In this document: piece by piece, positions 1 to 7,993 of the stretch
Layout: every line of letters starts with the position of its first letter
Numbering within the stretch: position 1 is the first letter of the stretch
Assembly: GCA_946409645.1 (NCBI GenBank)
Contig: CAMJXE010000018.1
Span: 1 to 40,916 of the forward strand
DNA: 40,916 bases
DNA from: an uncultured Bacteroidales bacterium
GTDB taxonomy: Bacteria > Bacteroidota > Bacteroidia > Bacteroidales > WCHB1-69
Reading direction: 5' to 3'
Made by a program: the position numbers and the translations under genes
The notes under the pieces: generated by a model
The model's input: the letters and a program-made list of their open reading frames with translations, nothing else
Databases searched by the model: none
What the model was told of the DNA's origin: nothing

Positions 1-75
1 GACATCCGACTGACCGACAGCGTGATAATAACCGCCGACAATTATTTTTCATTTGCCGAAGAGGGCATAATATAA
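1..75 (+). CDS. C-terminal tail of a gene cut by the window edge
   Basis: The first 24 codons are open from base 1 and end at TAA (73-75), giving a tail that finishes ...FAEEGII. No start lies in the window, so this is the 3' end of a plus-strand gene. I do not recognise the family. Its GC-rich codons match the next three genes, so it probably belongs to the same mobile-element-like segment. A short open tail at a window edge can also occur by chance. Confidence 0.45.
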   Translation, partial: DIRLTDSVIITADNYFSFAEEGII

Positions 76-86
76 GCGACAAAGAA

Positions 87-146
87 AGGGCAGGACAGAC
101 CCCGCCCGCATTAAATAACCTTATTTTTTCACAATCAAAATTTCAA
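87..146 (+). promoter_or_regulatory. Leader with hairpin and conserved box before the first full gene
   Basis: A GC-rich stem (GGGC at 88-91 with GCCC near 105) is followed by TTTCACAATCAAAATTTCAA at 127-146, four bases before the ATG at 151. Nearly the same 20-base box (18 of 20 identical) follows a GC-rich hairpin before the gene at 1045, so the two genes share a leader design. Confidence 0.4.
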
Positions 147-150
147 AAAA

Positions 151-942
151 ATGGAAAAAAACACCAAGAGCGCAGCAAGCGCAACGAAAACCGCAACCCC
201 GACCGCAACGGTAGCACCAGTCGCCGCAGCCCCCGCGCTACGTCTTGTTAAATCGGTAATCGTCCCCCCGATTGGAGGAACACCCGCAGAGGCGAAACCC
301 GCGACACCCGCCAAGACGGAAACCAAGCCCGCAGCCCCTGCAAAGGTGGAGACAAAACCCGCAGCGGAGACCAAGCAGGAGAAACCGACCGAGGCAACCA
401 AGGAAGCCCCCAAGACGGAGACCCCGCAGGAGCAGCCCGCCAAGGAAACCCCGAAAGAGGCAACACCCGCACCCACCACGGCAGCACCAGCCGCCGAGAC
501 GGAGCAGAAGCCCGCAGAACCGACACCAGCCCCCGCCCCCGCGCCGATGAGCGCGGAGGAAGCCGCCGCCGCCGCGATACGCGCCGCGGAGGAAGCCGAC
601 CGCAAACGCCGCGAATCCCTCGCGGAAATGCAAAAGCGTTTGGACGAAGAACTTGAACGCCTGAACCACAAGCGCGAAATCGCCGAAAAGCGTGAAATGT
701 TCATCAAATGCCGCGAGGATATAGAAAACTATATCGAAGAGCTGGAGGACGAAGAAGAGTTTGAAACGAGTATTTGCCGCCTATCCTTTGAACGTTTCAC
801 GAAAGACGGACTGAACCGCGAGGAGTTCAAAAAGGTTATGACCGTTTCAAACACGGCGATAGTAAAGAAGTTTTGCGAGGCTATGAACGCGGAAATTTGC
901 GCCAAAGTCGGCGAGATTGAAACCGAACTACTGACCGCGTAA
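151..942 (+). CDS. Pro/Ala/Lys/Glu-rich coiled-coil hypothetical protein
   Basis: A 263-residue protein in two parts. Residues 1 to about 130 are low complexity, made of Pro, Ala, Thr, Lys and Glu with recurring KPA and PAPA runs, and are probably disordered. Residues 135-200 contain an Ala-rich then charged heptad-like stretch (EEADRKRRESLAEMQKRL), consistent with a coiled coil. The rest, to residue 263, is a charged, probably helical globular region. There is no signal peptide or membrane segment. ATG 151 is the first start after the conserved leader box. The composition resembles its neighbour at 1045, which carries similar PAPTPA and EEP insertions. The context suggests a mobile-element accessory protein. 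I do not recognise a family and cannot assign a function. Confidence 0.7.
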   Translation: MEKNTKSAASATKTATPTATVAPVAAAPALRLVKSVIVPPIGGTPAEAKPATPAKTETKPAAPAKVETKPAAETKQEKPTEATKEAPKTETPQEQPAKETPKEATPAPTTAAPAAETEQKPAEPTPAPAPAPMSAEEAAAAAIRAAEEADRKRRESLAEMQKRLDEELERLNHKREIAEKREMFIKCREDIENYIEELEDEEEFETSICRLSFERFTKDGLNREEFKKVMTVSNTAIVKKFCEAMNAEICAKVGEIETELLTA

Positions 943-956
943 AATGGCAAAAAGGA

Positions 957-990
957 GAGGCGGCGCAATAATTCAGACCCGCGCCGCCTC
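957..990 (+). terminator. 10-bp GC-rich hairpin after the first full gene
   Basis: GAGGCGGCGC (957-966) pairs perfectly with GCGCCGCCTC (981-990) around a 14-base loop, 15 bases after the stop at 942. The tail is only TTTC, so it could be a weak terminator, an RNA-stabilising hairpin, or part of the leader of the next gene, because the conserved box TTTCACAATTAAATTTTCAA begins at 991. Confidence 0.55.
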
Positions 991-1044
991 TTTCACAATT
1001 AAATTTTCAATCCCCAAGGGGACAAAAAACCAATCCGCAAAAAT

Positions 1045-1683
1045 ATGGAAAATATCAATACAATAACAGGAGAAATAACGGAAACCGCCGAAAAGGTGCA
1101 AACAAGGCCGTTAACAGCAAAGGAAAAGAACCGCGCCGCCCAATTTGAAAGACTTTTGGCCGCCAGCGCGGAGGCGCGGCAAATCCGCGATTTTATGATT
1201 AACACCGCCAAAAGCGCGGCGCAGGCCTTATTTTTGGAATCCCAGCCGCTGAACTACTTTATATTAAATTTCGTGTACGCACCCGCCGAGGAGGGCACAA
1301 CGGAGTTTAAAAAGTTCAACGAGTGGAAAAGTGAGGGCTACACCATTATTAAGGGCTCCAAAGCGTTCCCCGTGTGGAGCCAGCTCACCAAACGCGAGAA
1401 GAAAGAGCAGGACGGCGAGACCGCCAGCGCACCCGCGCCAACTCCCGCGCTGATGGAGAACGCCGACGGCGCAGGCGAGGAGGGCAGCACCCACGGCGAG
1501 CGCGAACGCTTCAATATGTGTTATTTGTTCAGCAATTTGCAAGTGACACGCCGCGACCAGCCCGCCAGCACGGAAGAGCCGACCGAGACGGCAGAGGCGC
1601 AGGAAGCACCCGCCGAGGAAGCCGCCGCCGCGTTCCTGCAGCCCGAACCGATGGAAGAACCCGAACCGATAGCGGTTTTTTAG
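1045..1683 (+). CDS. ArdC-like N-terminal-domain protein, no peptidase domain
   Basis: A 212-residue protein. Residues about 15-105 resemble the ArdC/DUF1738 N-terminal single-stranded-DNA-binding domain found in antirestriction and conjugation proteins. The relevant features are the N-terminal helix, the FNEWKSEGYTIIKGSKAFPVW block and, after an insertion, FNMCYLFSNLQV. The usual ArdC C-terminal zinc metallopeptidase part (HExxH) is absent. In its place are Ala/Pro/Glu-rich segments at about 125-155 and 170-212. It may therefore act as a DNA-binding accessory of an integrative element rather than as a full antirestriction protein. It lies 102 bases after the previous gene, behind the shared leader box (991-1010), and 15 bases before the small ORF at 1699. 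Confidence 0.65.
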   Translation: MENINTITGEITETAEKVQTRPLTAKEKNRAAQFERLLAASAEARQIRDFMINTAKSAAQALFLESQPLNYFILNFVYAPAEEGTTEFKKFNEWKSEGYTIIKGSKAFPVWSQLTKREKKEQDGETASAPAPTPALMENADGAGEEGSTHGERERFNMCYLFSNLQVTRRDQPASTEEPTETAEAQEAPAEEAAAAFLQPEPMEEPEPIAVF

Positions 1684-1691
1684 AAAGGAGG
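1684..1691 (+). promoter_or_regulatory. Strong Shine-Dalgarno site
   Basis: GAAAGGAGG directly follows the stop at 1683 and sits 8 bases before ATG 1699. Such a full AGGAGG site is uncommon in Bacteroidota, and it supports translation of the short ORF that follows. Confidence 0.6.
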
Positions 1692-1698
1692 CGCGGCA

Positions 1699-1896
1699 AT
1701 GATTAGCAGGATAACAAAGGCACTAAAGGCGGAAAAATACCACCTGCCGAAAGTGGGAAGCTACACGGGCGCACAGCTGGCCGAAATGCTGGAAAGCAAC
1801 CACGCACCCGCCGAAACGGTGGAGACATTCAGAAAATATGTTGTTTACGTCACGTTACACGCCCCCAAACGAATTGTAATACAGCCGCCCCAATAA
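1699..1896 (+). CDS. Small hypothetical protein
   Basis: A 65-residue ORF starting MISRITKALKAEKYHLPK. A strong Shine-Dalgarno site and 15-base spacing from the ArdC-like gene suggest it is co-transcribed. No transmembrane segment or known motif is visible; the predicted content is mixed helix and strand. A clear terminator follows at 1920. Function unknown; probably an accessory gene of the same mobile segment. Confidence 0.6.
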   Translation: MISRITKALKAEKYHLPKVGSYTGAQLAEMLESNHAPAETVETFRKYVVYVTLHAPKRIVIQPPQ

Positions 1897-1919
1897 GGGC
1901 GGAAACACCCACCCAGCAA

Positions 1920-1963
1920 GGCGCAAAGATCCGAAAAACGGAACTTTTGCGCCTTTTTTAGTG
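1920..1963 (+). terminator. Rho-independent terminator of the first gene block
   Basis: GGCGCAAA pairs with TTTGCGCC, with an inner TCCG/CGGA stem and an AAAA-type loop, followed by a T-run (1954-1959). It lies 24 bases after the stop at 1896 and ends the GC-rich block. Confidence 0.85.
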
Positions 1964-2192
1964 CCATATCCCCCCCCAAAAAAAATTTTCCGCCATCCGG
2001 CGGAAAAAATTACGGCGGAATTACGCTTTGGTCAAATGACTGCCGCTGTCCGGAGGCCAGCCTTTTTTTGAGGCGTCATTTTCCCGTCGCTCCATATCTG
2101 TTTTATATATAAATCCTTCCACGGGAAACCGTTAGTCGAGGGTTCTGAAGATGTATTCGTGTTTTCGCAACCCGCTTGCAAGAGATAAGTTG
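1964..2192. other. Intergenic stretch with a second perfect hairpin
   Basis: No gene was seen between the terminator and the methyltransferase promoter. TTTTCCGCC (1986-1994) pairs perfectly with GGCGGAAAA (1999-2007) around a 4-base loop. The GC-rich composition of the upstream genes ends about here, so this may mark the edge of the mobile-element segment. Confidence 0.5.
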
Positions 2193-2200
2193 TATTTTTG
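2193..2200 (+). promoter_or_regulatory. Bacteroidota -7 box
   Basis: TATTTTTG matches TAnnTTTG and lies 20 bases before ATG 2221. No convincing -33 TTTG was found at the usual distance. Confidence 0.55.
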
Positions 2201-2220
2201 CGGTGTGAAAGTTAACGAAT

Positions 2221-2823
2221 ATGTTTTGGGATAACGTAGCAGGAATTTACGACTTATTTGCTGATTTCTTTAACGGGAGGGTGCATGAGGTGCTCTGCCG
2301 TGAGGTGGCCGATCTGATTTTGGCCGATGATGATGTGCTGGAGTGCGCCTGCGGTACTGGCATGTTGACCGTACACATTGCACCGAGATGCCATAAGGTG
2401 GTGGCGACCGACTTCTCCCATAAAATGTTGCAGCGTGCGGCTACCAAGTGCCGAAAGTTCAGTAATGCCACCTTTGAGTTTGCCGACATCCTGCACTTAG
2501 ACTATCCAGATGCACTTTTCAGCAAGGTGGTTGCAGCCAATGTCATCCATCTGTTAGATGAGCCAATGAAAGCTCTCGCGGAACTTGACAGGGTCTGCAA
2601 GCCTGGCGGACAAATCATTATCCCCACTTATATGAACCGCGAAAAAGATGGCGGCAAGACCAGCGGTTTTGCGAAAATTGTCGGGAAAGCCGGTGCTGAT
2701 TTCAAACGACAGTTCACCTTTTCCTCCTATCAGCAATTCTTTGCAGAGGCAGGATACCAGAATGTTACCTATAAGATGATTGAAGGGCGGGTGCCATGCG
2801 CCATCGCCATAATAAACAAATGA
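2221..2823 (+). CDS. Class I SAM-dependent methyltransferase
   Basis: A 200-residue protein with the UbiE/Methyltransf_11 layout. An N-terminal helix (WDNVAGIYD) is followed by SAM-binding motif I LECACGTGML (39-49), an acidic end of strand 2 (VVATDFS), motif II ADILHLDYPD, a post-motif strand FSKVVAANVIHLL, and the motif III region LDRVCKPGGQIIIP. The length is usual for a small-molecule methyltransferase. Its substrate cannot be told from sequence. The stop overlaps the ATG of the hydrolase at 2820 (ATGA), so the two are translationally coupled and may modify a common metabolite. Confidence 0.85.
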   Translation: MFWDNVAGIYDLFADFFNGRVHEVLCREVADLILADDDVLECACGTGMLTVHIAPRCHKVVATDFSHKMLQRAATKCRKFSNATFEFADILHLDYPDALFSKVVAANVIHLLDEPMKALAELDRVCKPGGQIIIPTYMNREKDGGKTSGFAKIVGKAGADFKRQFTFSSYQQFFAEAGYQNVTYKMIEGRVPCAIAIINK

Positions 2824-3500
2824 TGGATATTAAACACTACTATATTGAACAGGGAGATGGATTCCCGCTGATTCTTCTTCACGGAAATGGTGAAGACAGT
2901 AGCTATTTTGTGCATCAGATGGAACCCTTTGCGCAGCATTTCCATGTGATAGCTCTCGACACCCGCGGTCACGGACAAACACCGCGAGGCGATGCCCCTT
3001 TTACCATACGGCAATTTGCGGAAGATCTTTTGGAATTTATGAATCAGTGCGGCATTGAGAAGGCCAACATATTGGGCTTTTCCGACGGAGGAAATATCGC
3101 GATGGTTTTCTCCCTTGCTTATCCAGAACGTGTGCATAAGTTGGTGCTCAATGGGGCCAACTTGGATGCTTCTGGTGTGAAGAAAACGGCACAGATTCCT
3201 ATCGAAATCGGCTATCGAATTGCAAGACGATTCGCTACAAAGAATCCTGAAGCCAGAAAAAATGCTGAAATACTTGGACTGATGGTCAATGAACCAAATG
3301 TAGAACCGAATGAACTGAAACGGATACAATCGCCTACGCTTGTCATTGCCGGCGACAAAGACATGATTAAGGACTCGCACACCCGCCTGATTGCAGCCCA
3401 AATTCCGAAATCGGAACTATTAATCATTCAAGGCGATCATTTCGTAGCGAACAAGAATCCAGAAATGTTCAATGAGGTGGTGCTGCGATTCTTGCTGTAG
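2820..3500 (+). CDS. Alpha/beta hydrolase
   Basis: A 226-residue alpha/beta-fold hydrolase. Visible features are the oxyanion-hole motif LLHGNGEDS (about 19-27), DTRGHG (47-52), nucleophile elbow GFSDGG with Ser88, a candidate acid in AGDKDM (about 179) and the catalytic His in GDHF near residue 208. The start at 2820 is preferred over the upstream in-frame ATG 2796 because it forms an ATGA overlap with the methyltransferase stop. The upstream residues (RHRHNKQ) are not typical of the family. Substrate unknown. It ends 25 bases from the convergent TOTE-like gene. Confidence 0.85.
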   Translation: MMDIKHYYIEQGDGFPLILLHGNGEDSSYFVHQMEPFAQHFHVIALDTRGHGQTPRGDAPFTIRQFAEDLLEFMNQCGIEKANILGFSDGGNIAMVFSLAYPERVHKLVLNGANLDASGVKKTAQIPIEIGYRIARRFATKNPEARKNAEILGLMVNEPNVEPNELKRIQSPTLVIAGDKDMIKDSHTRLIAAQIPKSELLIIQGDHFVANKNPEMFNEVVLRFLL

Positions 3501-3525
3501 TAAGTTGTTAGATTCTCCCACGCAT

Positions 3526-6381
3526 CTACCTGTACAGCATCTCCAAGATGTCCTTTGCGGTGTCCGCATCGTGGAAAGTGATGATGTTGTCTTCCGTGGA
3601 ATGATAGCCGAGAATGTTGACGCTGCCATACCAAATGTCGCTACGGTCTATAAGGCAGCAATTGAAGTTAATGTCGGGCTTCAATCTGACCGTGATTCCG
3701 CAGGTACGGAGCTTGGAGACATCAGCATTGTCGTCTTTGGTGAAAATTTGAATGGCCGTTCCGTTGGTTACCATCTCAGCCAATTTGTCAGCAATGAGTG
3801 AGTAACGGCCTATCTTGATCTTTGGACAGGACAGAATGATGGATTGTTTTGCCTTGGACAAATTGTCAATAAACGGTTTGACGAAACTTTTGCCATCATA
3901 GATGATGTCGGAAGTGGTTGTCAGTTCCGAAAAGAACATTTCAGTTGACCTGATGCTGTAACCTATTGCAGCATAACCTTTTAGTCTTCTGCGATACATC
4001 ACTTCGCAAACAGGCACGTGAATATCCACATAATCATAAATCAGTACTTCCTTCTTCCCCTCATATTCACGATGAAGCCGTCCGGCATATTGGGCCACAA
4101 TGCCTTTCCAGGAAACGGGCAGCGACAGAAAGAGTGTGTCCAGACGCGGACAATCGAACCCTTCTCCCACATATTTGCCAGTGGCGACGATTACCAGCGG
4201 TTCTGTGGCGGGTATGCTGAGCAGCCGTTCTTGTTTTTGCCTCTTCTCTTTGGCTGACTCTGAGCCGACAAGTGTGATGACATTCTTGCAATGTGGTTTC
4301 AAGAGTTCGGCCAAGTCGAACACATGTGATGTCAGATTGGTCAAAATGATGGGTGAGCGCCGTTCTTTCAAGACTTCGCACACATCGTTGACAATGAGAC
4401 GGTTCCTGAACTCGTTTTCTGAAAGCTGCTGGATTGTTTGTGCGTATGACGGCTTGTCCTCGCTCAAAAATCGATAAGGAGTGAAACGCGGCACAAGCAG
4501 ACGCTCGAAAGACTGGCTCTTCATCTGTGATTTGGCATCGGCACTGTATCTTATTGGCCCGCATTGCATGAAGATTATGGGCTGATGGCCATCCTTTCTG
4601 GTAGGTGTTGCCGTAAGGCCATAAACACGTTGGGCAGTAATCGTTTTCAGCACCTGTTCAAAGCTGACGGCGGAGACATGGTGGCATTCGTCCACGATTA
4701 CCATGCCGTAGTTCCTGACAAACGGCTTCACCTCGTTGTCGGTTATGCAAGATTGCATGATGGCCACATCAATGATTCCATGAAGGGTGTCGCCTGTGGA
4801 AGAGAGCGTTCCGATAGGCGAGAACCGTTTCTTCCTCCCACGTTTCCGAACCTGTTCCTCCGGCTCATATTCAATGGTCAGAAACTTTTCGAGTTCCCGT
4901 TTCCATTGGTCCAGCAAGGCTTTGGTGTGAACCAGGATTAACGTGTTCACTTTCAGTTTGGCAATCATGCCTATGGCTGTCACGGTCTTTCCAAAGGCAG
5001 TGGTGGCGGATAAGACCCCGTTGCTCTCACCGCACAGACACTCAACCGCTTGCGCCTGCTCTTCCCTCAAATCCCCATTGAAAGTCACCGATATGGGCTG
5101 GCCATGGTTGGTCTTGTCAATCCATTTCGCCTTTGCTCCTTTTTCTTGAAGGAAATCTCGGACGGCACCTTCGCATCCGCGAGGAATCCCCAAATAGTCA
5201 TCTGTTATGTCGGCGCACGATATGATTCTCGGGATTGAGTATGTTGAAAGCCTCATTGCCTGGTGACTGTAGAACTCAGGATTCTTGAAAGAGGCTATGC
5301 GCTTGAAGTGGTTCAGTATTTTGGCTGAGACTCCTTTTGTCGGGATGAAAAGCATATTCGCTTTGACGATGCTTGTTGTCGCGGCAAAGTCGGATGGTGA
5401 TATTTGTGGAGCGGCGGGAACTTCCCAAGGCTTTGACTCACTGGTTGTGGAGAGTTCGCCCATTGGTTGCGTGTTTCCAAACCTGCGAACAATCTCGTCC
5501 AGCACATTCTCCGACAGTTTCCTGACGCTTTGCATGTATTCCCATTGGTCACTGTAGGGCTGAAATTGCTCATCCACAAAAACACTGTTCCCGCTCTTGC
5601 GTGCCTTCCCCTGCAAGGGAAGCGCTATCAAATTCCCGAATCCGCCAGTGGGCAAATAATCTTGGTTGGGGATAAAGCGGTCGTAAGATTTGAAAGAGAT
5701 GCCGACATCCTGGCTCATGGCTTCTGTCAGTATCGCATTTCCAAGTCTTCTTGCCTTCACCGCTGGCACTGGGCTGTCGAAAAACACCCACACATGGGCA
5801 CCTTTGCCGGAACGCGAGCGTTCAATGGAGAAGGGAATCTGCCACTGTTTGCAGACACCCGTAAAGGCAAGCACATCGTTTTCATAGCCGTGCTCACAGT
5901 TCTTGTCGTCAAAGTCAGCGCAAAGAAAGTCGCAGGTGTTGTCATCCATGATGGCATAAACCCCTATTACATCCCGCCCATCCTCGTCTTTTCCCGACAA
6001 ATGCTTGTAGAAGTCTTCGTTGGTGAGCGGAGAGAACTGACGGTTAGGACATTCCGCACACTTGAACTTCTTCTTGTTGCAGAGTTGGCGATCCCATTCG
6101 TTACCGCAGACTGGCTGGTATCCTGCTTTCCCAGTTGTCCGGCTGTACCACCTTCGGGCAAAGACATCCTCTCGCCCCTTGAACAGACTACGGAACAGCT
6201 CAACCTTTTCCAAAGGCGAGAGTGTCAGCATGGCTGATGGCTCCTGCCTTTTGCCCAAAACAACATTGCTGAGTTTTCCCTTCAGCCTCGCATTCTCCTC
6301 TTCAAGTTCCCGGACGCGGTTTCTCAACCAATCCCGTTCGGCTATCAGCTCCTGATATGTCGGTTGGCTCATATCGCTCAT
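3526..6381 (-). CDS. TOTE-type primase-helicase with C-terminal PLD-like domain
   Basis: A 951-residue multidomain protein. Residues 8-45 form a coiled coil. Cysteines 92, 101, 108 and 111 suggest a zinc site. Residues about 130-290 match the archaeo-eukaryotic-type primase domain of TOTE conflict systems, with the metal-binding DFLCADFDD (151-159) and the GAHVWVFFD block (His196). A superfamily 2 helicase follows: Walker A-like TTAFGKT (about 460-466), DECH (564-567), TATPTRKDG (about 590-598) and a C-terminal lobe with QYAGRLHR. Residues about 800-951 resemble a phospholipase-D fold (WYGSVNILGY), but the HxK pair is replaced by NFN, so it is probably inactive as a nuclease. These proteins are linked to defence and mobile elements. 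It lies 3 bases after the ATPase at 6385. Confidence 0.8.
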   Translation of the reverse strand: MSDMSQPTYQELIAERDWLRNRVRELEEENARLKGKLSNVVLGKRQEPSAMLTLSPLEKVELFRSLFKGREDVFARRWYSRTTGKAGYQPVCGNEWDRQLCNKKKFKCAECPNRQFSPLTNEDFYKHLSGKDEDGRDVIGVYAIMDDNTCDFLCADFDDKNCEHGYENDVLAFTGVCKQWQIPFSIERSRSGKGAHVWVFFDSPVPAVKARRLGNAILTEAMSQDVGISFKSYDRFIPNQDYLPTGGFGNLIALPLQGKARKSGNSVFVDEQFQPYSDQWEYMQSVRKLSENVLDEIVRRFGNTQPMGELSTTSESKPWEVPAAPQISPSDFAATTSIVKANMLFIPTKGVSAKILNHFKRIASFKNPEFYSHQAMRLSTYSIPRIISCADITDDYLGIPRGCEGAVRDFLQEKGAKAKWIDKTNHGQPISVTFNGDLREEQAQAVECLCGESNGVLSATTAFGKTVTAIGMIAKLKVNTLILVHTKALLDQWKRELEKFLTIEYEPEEQVRKRGRKKRFSPIGTLSSTGDTLHGIIDVAIMQSCITDNEVKPFVRNYGMVIVDECHHVSAVSFEQVLKTITAQRVYGLTATPTRKDGHQPIIFMQCGPIRYSADAKSQMKSQSFERLLVPRFTPYRFLSEDKPSYAQTIQQLSENEFRNRLIVNDVCEVLKERRSPIILTNLTSHVFDLAELLKPHCKNVITLVGSESAKEKRQKQERLLSIPATEPLVIVATGKYVGEGFDCPRLDTLFLSLPVSWKGIVAQYAGRLHREYEGKKEVLIYDYVDIHVPVCEVMYRRRLKGYAAIGYSIRSTEMFFSELTTTSDIIYDGKSFVKPFIDNLSKAKQSIILSCPKIKIGRYSLIADKLAEMVTNGTAIQIFTKDDNADVSKLRTCGITVRLKPDINFNCCLIDRSDIWYGSVNILGYHSTEDNIITFHDADTAKDILEMLYR

Positions 6382-6384
6382 ATC

Positions 6385-7662
6385 CTAATGTTTCAGCAGC
6401 CAATCGGTGACCGGCACACAGCGCACAGTATATTCTCCCACCTGAATATCACGTTGTTCTCCTTGCATCATGACGAGGGTGAGATTTCGGCACCGTGTAG
6501 CGGCGGCACCTTTCAGAAGGCCGCCGATTTCACGGTTGTAAAGTTTTGTTGTCGGATTGCTGAAATCGTAGGTCACTTGCACCAATTCCGTTACGTGTCC
6601 TTGGTCCACAACGGCGAAATCCACCTCATAACTGCGGTTCTCTCGCAGATAAAACAGTTCTTGTGTGGCATATTCCATGCGACGGAGCAACTCCACGCAC
6701 ACCACATTCTCCAAACGCCACCCCCAGCTGTCGCTTTGGAGGACATCGGAGTGGTCCGTGACGAATGCCGTATCGATGGCATAGACTTTACGGTGGTTCT
6801 GCCGCTCAATGCTCTTGAACGAATAGCGCGGAACCAGACGCACGAGGTAAGATTTTTCGATATAGTTGACGTAATTCTTGGCCGTGTGAATGGATTTCAA
6901 TCGGTAAGTCTCTTGAATATCCTGATAGTTCACCTCCTGGCAAAAACGGTCAAGGAGTCCGTTGGCGATTTGTTGCAACGTCTTCTTGTAACGAATCTTA
7001 TATCTCTTGCAGATGTCCTTGTTGATGATGGCATCAAGCAGGGAGCGGACGTATTTGCTTTGATTCTTCATGTTGAAAGTTTCGGGCAGACCTCCAGACA
7101 TCAGATAGTTGTCAAGTGCATGTTGCCGCAAACCCTCCGCTTTGGTGGTCAGCCCTTGGGTATCAACATTTTTCGCCACACAATAGTCTTCGTATGAGAA
7201 AGGGAAGAGGTGAATTTCGTTGTAACGTCCGGTAATATGCGTACTCAAGTCGTCACTCAACAGATTGGCGTTGCTTCCCGTCAGAATCAAATGTAACTTC
7301 TGCCGTAACAGTCGGTTGACGAACAACGGCCATTGGTCAATATTCTGTACCTCATCGAGGAAGAGATAGTTGAACTCCCCATAGATCCGATAAAGGTTCT
7401 CCATCAGGAGGTTCATCTCGGTGGCTTTCAGGGAAGCCAACACGGCATCATCGAAGTTGGCGTAGGCAAAAGACACGCCGCTCTCTTTAAGCACTTTCTG
7501 GCATAAGGTGGACTTTCCGCAACGCCGCACACCGATAACGATTTGTGCCACAGGGCTGTCCAGTTCCAATTGTGATTCTTCCCTACGGGTGACAAACTGG
7601 CTGAAATTGGTGCTTTCCAGTTCCTCCCGTTGGTCGCGCAACACTCTTTCCAATTCATTCAT
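6385..7662 (-). CDS. AAA ATPase with DUF4143 C-terminal domain
   Basis: A 425-residue AAA_14/DUF4143-type ATPase. Walker A is GVRRCGKST (about 43-51), Walker B YLFLDEVQN (about 98-106), and sensor 1 LILTGSNANLL. The DUF4143 region holds the winged-helix-like QIANGLLDRF and a restriction-endonuclease-like tail (YEVDFAVVDQGHVTELVQV). The family is abundant in Bacteroidota, often near mobile or defence genes, and its function is poorly defined. The gene has its own -7 box (7686) and two TGCACTAAAyGGTA repeats upstream. It is followed after 3 bases by the TOTE-like gene, so the two form an operon. Whether they work together is inference. Confidence 0.85.
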   Translation of the reverse strand: MNELERVLRDQREELESTNFSQFVTRREESQLELDSPVAQIVIGVRRCGKSTLCQKVLKESGVSFAYANFDDAVLASLKATEMNLLMENLYRIYGEFNYLFLDEVQNIDQWPLFVNRLLRQKLHLILTGSNANLLSDDLSTHITGRYNEIHLFPFSYEDYCVAKNVDTQGLTTKAEGLRQHALDNYLMSGGLPETFNMKNQSKYVRSLLDAIINKDICKRYKIRYKKTLQQIANGLLDRFCQEVNYQDIQETYRLKSIHTAKNYVNYIEKSYLVRLVPRYSFKSIERQNHRKVYAIDTAFVTDHSDVLQSDSWGWRLENVVCVELLRRMEYATQELFYLRENRSYEVDFAVVDQGHVTELVQVTYDFSNPTTKLYNREIGGLLKGAAATRCRNLTLVMMQGEQRDIQVGEYTVRCVPVTDWLLKH

Positions 7663-7685
7663 GTCTGCAATATTTTAATTCGCTG

Positions 7686-7693
7686 CAAAAATA
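7686..7693 (-). promoter_or_regulatory. -7 box of the AAA/TOTE operon
   Basis: TATTTTTG on the minus strand, 24 bases before the ATG at 7662. This is a good TAnnTTTG match. Confidence 0.6.
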
Positions 7694-7722
7694 CACTTTT
7701 TCAATGAATTACAATCGCTAAT

Positions 7723-7769
7723 TGCACTAAATGGTAAATTTTTAATTTTCTAAACTGCACTAAACGGTA
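7723..7769 (-). promoter_or_regulatory. Paired 14-base direct repeats, candidate operator
   Basis: TGCACTAAATGGTA (7723-7736) and TGCACTAAACGGTA (7756-7769) differ at one base and are exactly 33 bases apart, about three helical turns. They lie roughly 50 and 83 bases upstream of the expected transcription start of the AAA ATPase gene. This layout suits cooperative binding of a regulator, possibly autoregulation. Confidence 0.5.
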
Positions 7770-7834
7770 TGATTTTGAAGGAATGGACTGCAGTAACGCA
7801 AAACATATTTCTGGTTTTTGGCAATTGAAATTGT

Positions 7835-7867
7835 AAAAAAAGCCCGCCAGCATATGCTAACGGGCTT
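7835..7867 (-). terminator. Leftward terminator after the regulator fragment
   Basis: On the minus strand AGCCCG pairs with CGGGCT around an AGCATATGCT-containing loop, followed by a run of seven T. It ends leftward transcripts from the pseudogene and Qat side, insulating the AAA/TOTE operon. Confidence 0.75.
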
Positions 7868-7993
7868 ATGTGATAAAAGTCTCCTCTGTGTTTTATTGTA
7901 AAGGTCGGGACTCTTTGTGGAAAACGGCTAATGTTTCCTCTTGGCAACAGTCATCGTTATAGACGGTCTGCGCCACCTCTGGACCACTCTGGA

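Noticed and set aside
151-707. Long ORFs antisense to the Pro/Ala-rich gene (up to 190 residues)
   Set aside because: GC-rich low-complexity DNA leaves other frames open; the plus-strand gene has a leader, coherent charged C-terminus and following hairpin.
2160-2200. Complete -33/-7 promoter before the methyltransferase
   Set aside because: Only the -7 box is convincing; the nearest TTG is 14 bases away, too close for the usual spacing.
5467-6237. 256-residue plus-strand ORF inside the TOTE-like gene
   Set aside because: Antisense shadow; the minus strand encodes the primase metal motif in the same place.
3526-6381. DISARM or type III restriction assignment for the large helicase
   Set aside because: The N-terminal primase block and zinc-like cysteines fit TOTE better, and no DrmB-like or Mod subunit is adjacent.
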